A program made the position numbers and the translations under genes. From Cryptomeria japonica (taxonomy: Eukaryota; Streptophyta; Pinopsida; Cupressales; Cupressaceae): a DNA stretch of 60,000 nucleotides. Shown here piece by piece: positions 13,756 through 24,720 of this stretch; the first letter of the stretch is position 1, and every line of letters starts with the position of its first letter. Under the pieces are notes generated by a model. It was not told the origin of the DNA and did no database searches. It was given only the letters and a program-made list of their open reading frames with translations. The stretch is taken from the NCBI RefSeq assembly GCF_030272615.1, contig NC_081412.1, forward strand, positions 106,214,296 to 106,274,295, given 5' to 3'.

Positions 13756-14062
13756 GTCCAAAGGTTTGAGCTTAATTGGTTAAAGCATTGAGTTCTCATT
13801 GTGGAGACTCAAGCTCAAGTCCCAAAGGGACATTTAATATGAAATTCCAAGTTGTGATTCTTGGTCTTCCACAGTTGGCTTCTAGTGTGGAAGTGGTTTT
13901 TAAGTTGTGACTTTTGGTCCTCCATAGGTGATTTTTAGTGTGGTTGCTCGAAAGGAGTTGGTATTAGTCTTATTGTTGTGCTTACAAGAGCTTGTATTGG
14001 TCTTATGTTGAAGCTTGTATGAGCAGAATATTTGTAAACAATTATCAATATAAAAAAAATAC
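13756..14062 (+). mobile_element. tRNA-derived SINE, about 307 bp, with 8-bp target duplication
   Basis: The element lies between GATTGCTG (13748-13755) and GACTGCTG (14063-14070), an 8-bp target duplication with one mismatch. Near its 5' end are an RNA polymerase III box A-like TGAGCTTAATTGG (13767-13779) and a box B-like AGCTCAAGTCC (13812-13822), at the spacing of tRNA-derived SINEs. The 3' end is A-rich (TATAAAAAAAATAC). Joining the flanks at the duplication brings the gypsy RT/RNase H junction back into one minus-strand frame, which independently supports the boundaries. The family was not identified. Confidence 0.8.
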
Positions 14063-14330
14063 GACTGCTGTTTATTTCCCCATTAAGTTTCTTAGTATCT
14101 TACCATTTCCCATGATGGTGTGTAATGGGGCAGTCACATATGAAGATGGTTTTGCAAATTTTTTGGAGGTATGGGCTGCACCAATAAAGCTCCATGTTAT
14201 AGCACATGAATTGGGCTTTGGCCAGTCCACTATAGCCTCAATCTTTGAAGGATCGATCCTCACTTACCACTGCCAATGATACGACCCAAATAGACCAAAG
14301 ATGTCTTTGCAAACTCTCATTACTTCTTGG

Positions 14331-15216
14331 CTAAGTTACCAATCCTGGTACTGGTTTGGGTTTGGGTTCTGTGGTTTTGTGTGCAGATTTGGTCAAATTT
14401 TTTTTGGGGCTGGGTTTCTCCATACAAAAACATATAAATAGTATAAATACATACATATTTACAACATAGTAAATTAATTATAAAACAAATATTTCTTAAA
14501 ACATTTATAATGCACAAAAATATAATAATATTTATAAGCCTTATACAATATTAATAAAATTTATGTATAATTATAATATAATGATAACTTATAAATTAAA
14601 TAAATATTAATAAATAAATAATTAAATAGAGTATATATTTTACCACGGTAATCTACAAGAGTATATAAACTACATAAATAAATAAAATTTAAATAACCAA
14701 ATAAATTTGAAACTCCTGGACCACATTGCTCACTACTCAACTATTGATTGAAATGGAACCTACTGTATTACTAAAACTATAGGTACACCATTCTGTCTGA
14801 TCTGATTTTGTTTGATTTTTCATGCGAACTCCTTGCTGTGAACTCTCCATTGCAGGGATCAGACATTTGAGCAGGAGGGCAACGTGTGAGCGGAAGGGCA
14901 ACACGTGATCAGGAGGGCAAAGGTGGCAGCAAGAAAAAATAGTTACAAACAATCTTTTGTTTAGGGTTACAGATATTTTTTTATGCATCCAAAAACAATT
15001 GAAAAAGCAAAAAATCAATTAAAAATGTAAAAAAAAGATGGTAGTGTTGAAGATTTTGTGAAATTTTGTGGGGTTCAGTATGTGTTCGTCTGTGATTGTT
15101 AGGGACATACCCATAGGCTAAATCATGACTCTGGATGTAGCACTGGACCAGAATCTGACTTTGGAGCAGATCATACCTAGATTTTAGAAGGCAGCAGGGG
15201 TGAACCAGTAACATAG
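14331..15216. mobile_element. Non-autonomous hAT-like DNA transposon, 886 bp
   Basis: The insert is flanked by a perfect 8-bp duplication, CTTCTTGG, at 14323-14330 and 15217-15224. Its ends are short imperfect inverted repeats: CTAAGTTACC on the left and, read inward on the other strand, CTATGTTACT on the right (8 of 10 match). Eight-bp duplications with short terminal repeats are typical of the hAT superfamily. The interior is AT-rich and holds no transposase; the frames at 14981-15283 that cross the right end include gypsy RT sequence. Removing the insert and one duplication makes the gypsy RT frame continuous across the site. Confidence 0.85.
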
Positions 15217-17247
15217 CTTCTTGGTCAGCACCAATTGGTTCTTTTTTACAATTTCCAATACTTGCTTCAAATGCAATACACACTTTTCTTATGTTCTACA
15301 AAAGACCAAAATATTAGCAAGATACAAAATTAGTAATTACACAAGAATCTAGGAAAAGCTTCAATACTTATTCATGCGATGCATAAATGTTGTTGGAACA
15401 TTGTAAAGTTTGAATGGTAATACTAGCCATTCAAAGAAGCCTTGTTTTATTTTATATGCCATTGTGCAAATATCCTCTCTTGATGATTTCTAGATTTTAA
15501 GACAAGCTCTGTGAAATACTTGATGTGCTGGAGCTGATCTAGCAAATCATCTGTCCAGGGCAGCAGGTACTGCTTTATAATTATAATTATATTTAAGCTC
15601 CCATAATGGATGCTCATGCTCATTTTTCCATCTTTCTTTGGTACATTAACTATTGGAGATCCGCAAGGAGATGCTATCAGTCTAATTTCCTCTTGTTCCA
15701 ACAACTGCTTTAGCTGATCCTTGACCTCTTTTGCTTCCAATACATTCACCTGTATAGCCCAATAGTGGGCAGAGGACAATCTGACAATAACATAATTTTG
15801 TCTTAAGACTTATATTCAGTGGCAGCCCTTTCAGTTTTTTGAGAAACTCAGAAATTTGCCGCACTAGGTCACTAATTTCAAGCTGATCATGATGAGTATG
15901 CAGCGCATGTAATTATTTTATGTTTGCTTTAGGCTGTTTTTCTTTACCTTGAAATTTAACATTAATCAGTCTCTTGGATTGAGTGGCACTTAGCATGGAT
16001 ATCTTAGCTTTCTTAATAGTAGCATTCAAAGTGAATACTCACCAGTAAGCATCAATTTATAATGGTTTCTTATATGGAATTAAATTGCATCCATCATAGG
16101 TAGATATGGATTACTAAAAATAACTCCACATACGTCCAAGGAAATTTTATCTATCAACACTTCCATCTCTAAAATTAGCTTCCATGCTAAAATTTAACTG
16201 ACATTATTTTTTAACACTTAATCCATGCCTTGCCTAAGCCATCCAAGTGAATGGTGCTGTGGATGCTCCATGGTCTTTAAATGCAATTCTTCAACCATCT
16301 TTTGTGAAATAAATCTACCTTATTGTCCTTAATTCAGATTTTAATATGGAATGGCTTGGTGAGCTCTTCCTCTTCATTGGTTTTGGAGCTCTCATCAACA
16401 ACACACAAATCTTTCTTCACCACATAAGAAATATTTTCGTTCAGACTAACCAATAATTTCCTATCTTTATTGATGAACGTTGTATTGGTATCCTCCTATG
16501 CATCAGTGCTAAATCCAGGTGAAGCTTCCAACACCTCTTTTCTGAGCGATCATCCTTGTCACAATGAAAACAATCGATTTTTTCCTTCATCTTTGCCCTT
16601 CTCTTTCCTTTGGACTGAGACGTTCTCTTTTATCTCGGGCTTTCCATTGTCTTTATCCTTACTCTTATTATGACGTTACTGCTGTCCCTGTTTTTCTTTG
16701 CCTCTTCACTCAAAAGATGAAGCTCTCTTTTCAGTCCAGCTCAAAGAAGTGTGTTGGGTACATGCTTCATCAATGTTTTTGGGTTTCGCCATTAAACAGC
16801 AGGGATGCCCAACGTATTTAATCAGAACTTCTATATACATGACATGTTTTCTCAATTGTACAACCTTCTTTTTGAATTCACTTGTATATTTTTGTATGCT
16901 TTGTCTTGCCTTTGAAGGAAGTAATGCCACCGTATTACTTGCTCTTCCTCATGGCAAATGGGATAAAATTGCTTTCTTAACAGAAATTGGAAGTCATCCA
17001 CTTCAAAATGAGTTCTATTTTCTGACAATCTAATGACAGTATGCATGCAGCTTTCATATCACGTCAAATTGTGGCTTGCAAGTTTGAGCTGTTCAAAGGA
17101 TATTTTCTGATAAGGGGTGGGCTTATGAAGATGTAAATAGATTTTCATTTGTGAAAAATCCATTTCTCAGCATTGATTTCTTCGTCATAGCGCCGATTAT
17201 CAATTTTAGCTTCAAAGATCATCCTTGTTCTTGTTTCAAAACATAGT

Positions 17248-17375
17248 CTAGATGTCCCCAAGCCTGCCATGGCCTGTGGAAGGCTAAGAGTCATGCGTAT
17301 GGAGGATTTCGACTTTTTATCTCTGCTTGTTTCAAGAACCGTTCTCCAAAATGGTCAAAAGAACTATAACTGCCA
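17248..17375 (-). repeat. Candidate 5' LTR remnant of the decayed gypsy element
   Basis: This matches two segments near 10898 and 11862 on the far side of the relic. It lies just upstream (minus strand) of the gag remnant, where a 5' LTR is expected. It is shorter than its partner, lacking about 890 bp. No primer-binding site was recognised between it and gag. Confidence 0.4.
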
Positions 17376-17834
17376 AGAAGGAAATGGACCATAACAACTA
17401 AACAAATCAGTCATGAGCAAAACAAAATAAACAACCAAGAAAGGGAAGTCAGTATTGTGACAGTGATACCCAGACGAAGACAAAAGGCAAATAAAATGCT
17501 GTTTTGACGAGACATACGTTTGTAGAAACTTTCCCCCCCCCACTCATAAATTGGTAGCACATTTCTTTGGACACAAAAGAACTGTCTGCAAAGCCAGAAG
17601 AATGGCTTATGCAGCAGAATTAAATGTTTGCATAGCAACAAAGACCTTGTGTAAGAACTAAGACCTTGTAAAACATTTGAGATCGTTCACAGCAATTACG
17701 CTCTCCAAAATGATCTCATGTTCCAGGTTGTGACTCAATTATGGATCATTAACATGTTATCAATGCACTCATATATCTCCCAAAGGTTGGGAGTGATGGG
17801 GTCCCATATGTGATCCTCATGAAAATTGTTGGAT

Positions 17835-18690
17835 ATTTGCCATCCAACAAAAGAGTGTCACTCTACATCACTTCCTTCATGCTCAACCCTTGTCTCGTCC
17901 TCAAGATGGCTTACTGATTCCATCCCTGTGTCATGATCATTATTTGCATGAAGGAGGATGCACATTTGGTTGTGAATGTTTTGGTAAGTTTCTTGTTGAA
18001 GATGAATTGAAATGGCACGTGATGTTTGGTGATTGCAGATAAACATCAGCATATCCCTCGCAGTGGCTACAACTCATTTGGTCCACTCAATTTTGCCAAT
18101 ATCCTTGAATGCAAGTTACTGCCATGCACACAAAGGGTGCAATGGATATGCTCATAGACAATGTAAGCTTGCTTCCTAATTACCCTGCAAATATATGTTA
18201 CATCTATCACAATTTGCACCATATTGTGAAGGATAATCTCCTTAATGACATTTTTGAGGATTTGAAATTGTAAATGCATCCTTGTCATTCCCCAAACAAT
18301 CAATTGCCTTAAAGGCCCTCCTTACATCTGATCTTGATATTGATGAGTGGACAATGTCTAATGCCCGTTCACTTATCCATCATACTGCCACACCCTTTTT
18401 AGACCCATGTGGTCTTCATTTCCTCCACTAGTACATTCATCTTAGAACAGTTCTTATACAAGATGGTACTCGTCAACTTTGTCTTCCCTGGTGTTGCAGG
18501 TAAAGGCCCTGCTTGTGCAACCTTGGACATGGTCTTTTTAACATAATGAGAGCAATTAACATGGAACAAAATGCTATTGGCAAAGAAGAGTGTGCGAATG
18601 GTATCTTGTTGGAGTTGAATTTGTGGCCTTGTGTAACCTCGTAAACTTTGAAGGCACGACACAAAATTAGAAACTTGTGGATGTCAAGTA
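17835..18690 (-). pseudogene. Decayed hAT-superfamily transposase
   Basis: Minus-strand frames broken by shifts and stops give, in order, protein fragments that resemble the DUF659-containing core of plant hAT transposases. KKTMSKVAQAGPLPATPGK and LVEEMKTTW lie near 18540-18410. IVIDVTYICRV and IHCTLCVHGSNLHSRILAKL lie near 18220-18090, matching the region with a conserved Asp followed by a Cys/His-containing C-x2-H-type stretch. MFICNHQTSRA lies near 18050-18015. The N-terminal BED finger and the C-terminal dimerisation region were not recognised, nor were terminal repeats. The assignment is by motif pattern and order only. Confidence 0.6.
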
Positions 18691-20151
18691 CTAGTAGTCC
18701 TAAAAGAAAATGTTGGTGCCAGTGCTGGTGCCAGTAGTTGTGGAGATGTCAACATTAAACTATTCTTTTATATTAGTGATGTGTTGAAGGGAGAGTTGAC
18801 CACATACCCAACCCCTTCACCAACAATGGGTAGGTGTGCATTTACTCTTCTAATCTTCTAATGCTGCCATAATATTCAAGAGTGCAACAATGACATTTCC
18901 ATAGGAGACACCCCTTTGAATTAGCAGTTTTATTTGTATCTCATCTTGTTGCAAATTGCGATAAAGGTGTCATCTTTTTGAATGGACCGTATTCAAAATT
19001 TTCCAACATTTTGGAAGGGCAATTGAAATCCATGACACTTTCAACTCAAGTGCAGCTTTGAATGCTTCCTCCTGCTAAACTCCCCCCTACCCTCCATTTC
19101 CAAATTTTTGATTCTGCAACGTATTAAAAACTATTTATTGTCATTTAAACTAAAGGAATTTGTATTGGCACTGCAAAAACCAAGTAAAACTTACTTTTTG
19201 CTACATAAAATAAGGCCTAAAGAAAAGGGATTTTCTTTTAATATTTTTCAGTTTGCACAAGGTGCAATCTAAATGAGCAAATGGGAATTGGGAGCATACA
19301 TGGAGTTAACGTTGGTCTACTTCCTCTGCCTCGTTTTCTTCTTCTCATTTGGCAATTGGAAAAGTTTATGGGCTAGGGTTTTTATCGGTTTCTAAGGTTG
19401 AGGAGCCTTGTGAGCCTTCCTTTTAGTTTTAGGTTTAGAAAATTTTCAAGTTTTTTAAATTTTGAAGTGATTTTTGAAAATGACATCAGACCAGACCTTC
19501 AACCATTCTGGGGAGGGCAGGGGGTGCCTGGATGTACCCCCCAAAAGGGGAATACCCTCAGAGACGTCCTTGCTGCGCAGGTGCATCTTGAGGATGGCCT
19601 CTTGAGAGGACCTCTGCAATAGGGATGGTGGAGTGATGTTTTGTGTTTGTCTCATCACCCCTGGGATGTCTTTATTCCAGGGAATACTATAAAAGCTCCA
19701 GAGATGTGTTCTCACTGTACACTGGCAGATACTGTTATGCATCTATTTATGGTGATTCAGATCATCAATGCCATAATCATTTTGACCTCTTCTGCTAGAT
19801 TTGTCACAAACAACTAACAGATTTGGCAAATACTGCTGTGCATTTATTTATGGTGACTCAGATCAGCAATGCCATGATCATTTTGGCCCTTTTCTGATTG
19901 GAAGTTCTTGTATTTAAAAGGATACTCTCTTATATTTGCCTATTGGTTATCTTGTAGTCATATGATTTCCACAGTCCATGTTATTATTGTGCATAGCTTT
20001 GGGTATAAACTGTGTGAATTTATTGGTTTTCTTCCACAGTTGGCTTTGATTTAGTATTTTTTCTAACCAAGATTTTTTTTAATTGCTTGTATTAATGATT
20101 GCAAATTGTCTGATTCCTTCTGATATTCTTGAGGTTGCAATTATCTTGCAG
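18691..20151. other. Non-coding DNA, probably the last intron of the TM9 gene
   Basis: No exon was recognised here. At 19485-19625 there is a short GC-richer patch with runs of G and C (CTGGGGAGGGCAGGGGG, ACCCCCCAAAAGGGG) unlike its surroundings, possibly a fragment of an unidentified repeat. The stretch ends in a splice acceptor, TTATCTTGCAG, at 20151. How far upstream the intron reaches cannot be seen. Confidence 0.5.
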
Positions 20152-20371
20152 GTCTGTTTTATGTGGAGGATCGACTGGTGTCTTTATCTTTGGGTACTGC
20201 TTATATTATTATTTTGCACGATCAGATATGACTGGATTCATGCAAACCTCCTTTTTCTTTGGTTATATGGCTTGCATATGCTATGGGTTTTTCTTGATGC
20301 TTGGAACAGTGGGATTCCGTGCCTCTTTACTGTTTGTCCGCCACATATATCGTTCAATAAAGTGTGAATAA
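20152..20371 (+). CDS. Transmembrane 9 superfamily (TM9SF/TMN) protein, terminal exon
   Basis: The exon starts after the acceptor AG at 20150-20151 and ends at TAA 20369-20371, encoding about 73 residues. The peptide contains SVLCGGSTGVFIFGYCLYYY, SDMTGFMQTSFFFGYMAC and LFVRHIYRSIKCE at the C-terminus. This is the strongly conserved end of nonaspanin/TM9SF proteins: two membrane segments and a short cytosolic tail. The family acts in Golgi and endosomal membranes in protein sorting and adhesion-related trafficking. The K-C-E terminus fits the KXD/E coatomer-binding signal described for plant members. The frame is intact with no stop or shift, so the gene may be live. The preceding exons (the remaining roughly 85 percent of the protein) were not found in this window and may lie upstream beyond a very long intron. 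Confidence 0.92.
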
Positions 20372-21169
20372 TTTCACTCAGCATGGTACATGGTGGTGCT
20401 TTCTGGTTCATCCAATATTGTTGGTTGGTGCAGTTGCAAACTGTAATGACCATTGGTTTTGTTTCAGGCTGGTGGGTTTTGATTCAGTATTGTATGGTCA
20501 GAATTCATTGTCATGAAAAGGAATATGGAAAACACTTTGACCTAGATTAACAGCTTTTTTAATAGTACTTAGATTTCTAAACTTTAGTGGTAATGTACCA
20601 ACTATTTTTAAAGAGGTTGCGGAAGAGTAATAAAATTGCGATCTAGGAAGGAGGTCGTTGAATATTCTCATCTAGAAGCTAGTATGGTTGGAAGTGGCCA
20701 AATCTATTCTTCAATTGACCGATGGCTTAGTTAAATAAACACTATGCAAGCCCCAGGGAATTTGATTTCTTATTGTTTAGTTCTGTGTACAATACTAACT
20801 TAGATATTGTTTCGAAGACTGGAAATAACACAGCTAACTGTTTCTCGTCATTCTTCATGCATTTTTTCCCCTAATGAAATGGATTTTCATGATAAAATCA
20901 ATAACATGGTACTATAATTTCCCTCCGAAATGATTTTCTTGGTATAGAACACATTCCATATGTTGTTTTTAATTTCCTTGCTTGGTAAACTTGGCAGTGT
21001 GCTACATTGTTGCATCCCCATTGGAAAAATTGTGAATAAAGGCCTTAAATCTTTATGTGATATAATAGATAAATAGTTACAATATTGTATTTTGCATTGC
21101 TAAGTAATAAGTATTGTACGGTGCCTGCTTCTGGCTTATCCGTGTAGTGTTTTTACATCAATCTTTCGG
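20372..21169 (+). other. Downstream region of the TM9 exon, probable 3' UTR and beyond
   Basis: An AATAAA lies at 20624-20629, about 255 bp after the stop, and others follow, so the transcript could end here. A TTTGTTTCAG at about 20459-20468 resembles a splice acceptor and could mark a 3' UTR intron. No other gene is visible. Confidence 0.4.
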
Positions 21170-21272
21170 ATCACACTCCATGATCCACATGCATCATCAG
21201 GAAGAGTTTAACAATTAAAGCCAGAAATGTTGATTGTTATCCTTTGCATGGTGATGGATCATGGAGTGTGAT
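21170..21272. repeat. Inverted repeat with an 18-bp core stem
   Basis: ATCACACTCCATGATCCA (21170-21187) pairs with its exact complement at 21255-21272. After a small bulge the stem continues with CATGCA against TGCATG. The loop is about 50 nt. The length would suit a small foldback element or a microRNA-type precursor; nothing in the sequence decides between them. Confidence 0.75.
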
Positions 21273-23600
21273 GTGATGGACTGGAATGCACTCACACTAT
21301 TATGGTCTGGAAATATTTATGTGTAATGAAGTATAGTCTCCATTTTTTCCATCAACATTAAAAAAGTATCTCTATCGCATCCCATTATGTGACGTAAATC
21401 ACAGTTCAAGTTTGTTAGGCTAGTGAGAAAACCTTTTATTTATTTCTTTTATAAACAGTCCTTCAGAAATTGTTAGATCCAGTAATTATAGATTTGTGTG
21501 TGCCATTTTATTTAATGCCAACAAAGATGACATTCATAATAGTAGAAATTTGGCAAGGAATTTATCATTTTAGATGTTGTAGACTATAGCAAGTGGACAT
21601 ATCATTTGTTCAATAGCTCGAGATACTCCCATGCAGGTCCCTTCATAGTTTCAGGACAGCAAATTGCAAGTCGGTAAGCCCTCATGGGAATGATTATTTT
21701 TTATTTTCTAAATGATTTGAGTTTGGTGTAGTTTACATTCGTGAACAATAACCTGGAAGTGAATTTTGATCAAAAAATGTAGCGCGTCTCTGCCAGGAAG
21801 TTATTTTCTCCAGGGCAAATCGTTATATTTTTTCAAGAAAATTTATCTCATGCATGTTAGATCTTGTTTAGACTTGCCTTGACTTTTCATTGTATGTTGT
21901 CCACAGCAAGGGCTACCTAAAATGATGTATAATATTAAATTTAAAGTTGGCTTTGTTATGTACAACCATCATCGTTAACTACATTCCTTTCTTGATATGC
22001 AAAGCTGTTTGATTGTGTCCTCTTCTATGTCTTTGTCGCTATGCGCATTTTCTCTATGGCGTTTGATTCAAATTATATCATTTTGATTGAAGGCAATCTT
22101 CAAATTTCCCATAGTATCAAAGCGGAGTGACCCTTGTAAGTCTTTGGGAGAGGATTGCAATTCTAAAGAATTTTTCTCCCATTTTTTTTTAGCAAAATAA
22201 TTTCTTGTGTCATCACAAATTCATCTTAACATTGCAAAGCTATTTGCCAAATCATAAGTGTTTCAAGGAGACTATTTTTCAAGCAAATCCATTTGAAGAT
22301 TTTTTTTTCATATAGCCAAAAACAGAGGAGGTTGTCAAAATTTCTCATAAAAGTATTTTTTGTGGCAAATCTATTTGAAGATTTGTGTTCATAGCCAAAA
22401 ACGGAGCAACTTGTCAAAATTTGTCTTCAAAAGTATCTTTTGTAGAAGTCATTCTTATGTTGAAAAGGGCTTTCTTAACGTGCCACTTTAAGGTTCTATT
22501 GTGTCGCTAGCTTTTATTGTGTTATTATGCCATACAAGATTGTAGCAAGTATCTAAATGTCAACTCCAATACTTTTTGTTTGTACTTCATGCATTGGTAT
22601 ATATTTTGTTTAGCCTAATTTGCACAAAGAATAATGGAATGATTTGTTATAGATCAAATTATGTTTCATAGAGGATCAAGTTGGAGATTTGTCACAAGAA
22701 TTGCATCAAAGTTATATACCCAAATTATTTAAAAAGTTCAAGAGCTTGTTGGTACTAACAATAATTCCCAAGTCAATAGGTTATAGGTAACTATGCACAC
22801 TTGAGCAAAAGAATTAGTATTGGAGATTAAAGCAAAAGGAGAGGTTTGGCATATATTAGTATTTTCCTCATAACCTCTTGCTTGCAAAAGTCTTGCATGT
22901 CTCTTCATTGGATAGCCTAAGGACATAATATCTTATGAAGTACATCACAATTTCAACTTGTATGAGGTGTCTTTGTGAAACTTTGTAAGGTTATCCACAA
23001 ATTAGTGTATCTAGTTGGACAGTGAGAGATCATGAACTAGAAGTCAAGGCTTTATTAGAAACCACTTAAGGAAACATCACATATGTGGCTACTAGGAGAG
23101 ATTGGGTCATGATAAGGAGGAATGTTGAAAACACATTTAAATTTTTGTGGGGGCATGCTACTAAAATTAATTGGAATATCGCCTTACATGCCTCTCCTCA
23201 TTTGACAAAATCTATTGAATAACTACTCTCCTTTGGAGTCAATCTTCATATTACTTGTCATAGGAGAATTCTCTCTAATTACTAATGTGCACTTCACCAA
23301 GGATAACATACTAAATTAGAGATGATTTTTTCTCATCGCATTTCAAAGTAGTGATGTTTCCATTGACAATGTGAGTTAAAGAGAAGCACCACATGTACTA
23401 AATATGTGCCCCAAACTTCTATCTATTTATCACATTACTCATGCCAACAAGAAAGTTGAGTTATATGTAGGCAAGTGGGTTATGAAAGACACGAATAACA
23501 ATTACAAGATATCTTTAGGTTGTTATGGTTAGTTTGATTAGATGAACATGTTTTGTTGCTTAGATCCATCATGTGTCTCATAAGAATTTGTCGTTATTTT
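21273..23600. other. Anonymous DNA with a possible primer-binding site
   Basis: At 22112-22123 TAGTATCAAAGC matches 10 of 12 bases of the initiator-Met tRNA primer site TGGTATCAGAGC. It may mark the start of the decayed copia element whose integrase lies further right. A near duplication at 22265-22290 and 22365-22395 (CAAATCYATTTGAAGATTT) is also present. No intact frame was recognised. Confidence 0.35.
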
Positions 23601-23604
23601 AATA

Positions 23605-24720
23605 AAGGTGGATGACACAAATTGTCTTTGGCATCACAAAATGGGTCATACCAATTATGGTTCAATGTGAGATATCATCACTCACAACATGCTTAGATGA
23701 CTTACATTCATCATCCAAATAGAGTCTATGAAGATTGTACCCTAGTTATTCACCATTAAGAACCTTGTTCGAAGAATAAAACTCATATATCCACTAAATG
23801 CATATATCTCATACATAGCAAAATTTGTAGACCTATGTGAAATCCTTTACCATTAGGGGTTATATTTTCTCACCTTAATTTATTATTAGTCTCAATTCTT
23901 TTAGATCTATTGCATTAAGCAAGTATCAAACATTTTTCAAATTCAAAGACTTCAAAGCTTTTGTGCAAATTCGAACTCCATAAGATCAAGTGACTCCAAA
24001 GAGGCATGCAAAGGTATTTTAGTAGAGATCTAGTTGTAGACCTAGATCCATTGAATTTGTAGAACTACGTGAAATCCATCACCATTAGGACTAGTATTTT
24101 CTCACCTTCATTGATTATTATTCTCTATTATGTTGGATGCATTGCATCGAAAGGAAGTATGAAACATTTTTCAAATTCAAAGAATTAAAAGATTTTGTGC
24201 AAATTCAAATCAATAAGAAGATCAAGTGACTCCAAAGAGGCATGCAAAGGTATTTTAGTAGAGAGCTAGTTGCAACGTTTTGCTACTAGCCAAAACATTA
24301 CACGTTAATGTACAATTCACCAACACTCCATAATTGAGTGGAGTTATTGAGTAGAATCAACATGCCACTATATAAATGACTAGATGTATGCTTCATGCGA
24401 AGCATATGGATCTTTAGTTTGGGAGATAAGTAGCAGTCTATGCCACACATATCATCAACCAAACATCTACTCAAGCTCTCAAAGTGTATACTCCATTTGA
24501 ATGATATAGTGATAACCAAACATTTCTTATATTTGGATTTGATACTTGGACTCACATTGTGAACAAGTTTTGTCACAAGCTAGAACTTAGGAGCCATAAG
24601 CATATACAACAAGATTCTAAGGCCTACTGCCTATATGATTTCAATGATAATTTTTTTTGTAAATAGAGACGTCTTCCATGAAGAAATCTTTCCATATTGT
24701 GGGTTGCTTCTAGACATGCT
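23605..24720 (+). pseudogene. Decayed Ty1/copia pol fragment (GAG-pre-integrase and integrase)
   Basis: Plus-strand frames, broken by many stops, contain CLWHHKMGHTNYGSM near 23615-23670, the GAG-pre-integrase motif. FFKFKDFKAFVQ follows near 23930 and FFKFKELKDFVQ near 24165, both integrase core. CMLHAKHMDL and INQTSTQALKVYTPFE lie near 24390-24505. AYCLYDFNDNFFVNRDVF is near 24625-24680, the segment after the integrase core. The order is that of Ty1/copia pol. RT and RNase H that should follow were not found. All frames are dead. Confidence 0.75.
23823..24272 (+). repeat. 237-bp tandem duplication inside copia integrase
   Basis: Segments at 23823-24033 and 24056-24272 are diverged copies. 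They share ATTTGTAGA, ATTTTCTCACCTT, ACATTTTTCAAATTCAAAGA and GTGACTCCAAAGAGGCATGC. The integrase core piece is therefore present twice. Divergence suggests the duplication is old or happened after the element died. Confidence 0.8.

Larger units (their letters stand above)
11916..17247 (-). pseudogene. Decayed Ty3/gypsy retrotransposon (gag-pro-RT-RH-IN)
   Basis: Read on the minus strand, from high to low coordinates, the parts are in normal Ty3/gypsy order. Gag lies at about 17030-16500 with a zinc knuckle containing CFHCDKDDRSEKRC, in which the His is replaced by Arg. A protease-like DHGAST is near 16270. RT begins at 15779-15218 (IVNVPKKDGK, FFEWLVLPF, NILVF) and continues at 14330-14072 (YLGRIIGSGK, IDPSKIEAIVDWPKP). 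RNase H is at 13755-13620 (FEVGMDASDYAMGAVLLRG). The integrase core is near 12805-12655 (IPDSIISQRDMRF, FHPQIDGHTD). An integrase C-terminal stretch lies at 12345-12120 (QVGDKVWLHLSKG), present twice. Many stops and frameshifts show that it is long dead. A SINE and a hAT-like element interrupt it; each gap closes cleanly at the target duplication. Confidence 0.85.

Noticed and set aside
19485-19625. The G/C-run patch as a coding exon of the TM9 gene
   Set aside because: No frame gives TM9-like sequence; the run structure suggests a repeat fragment.
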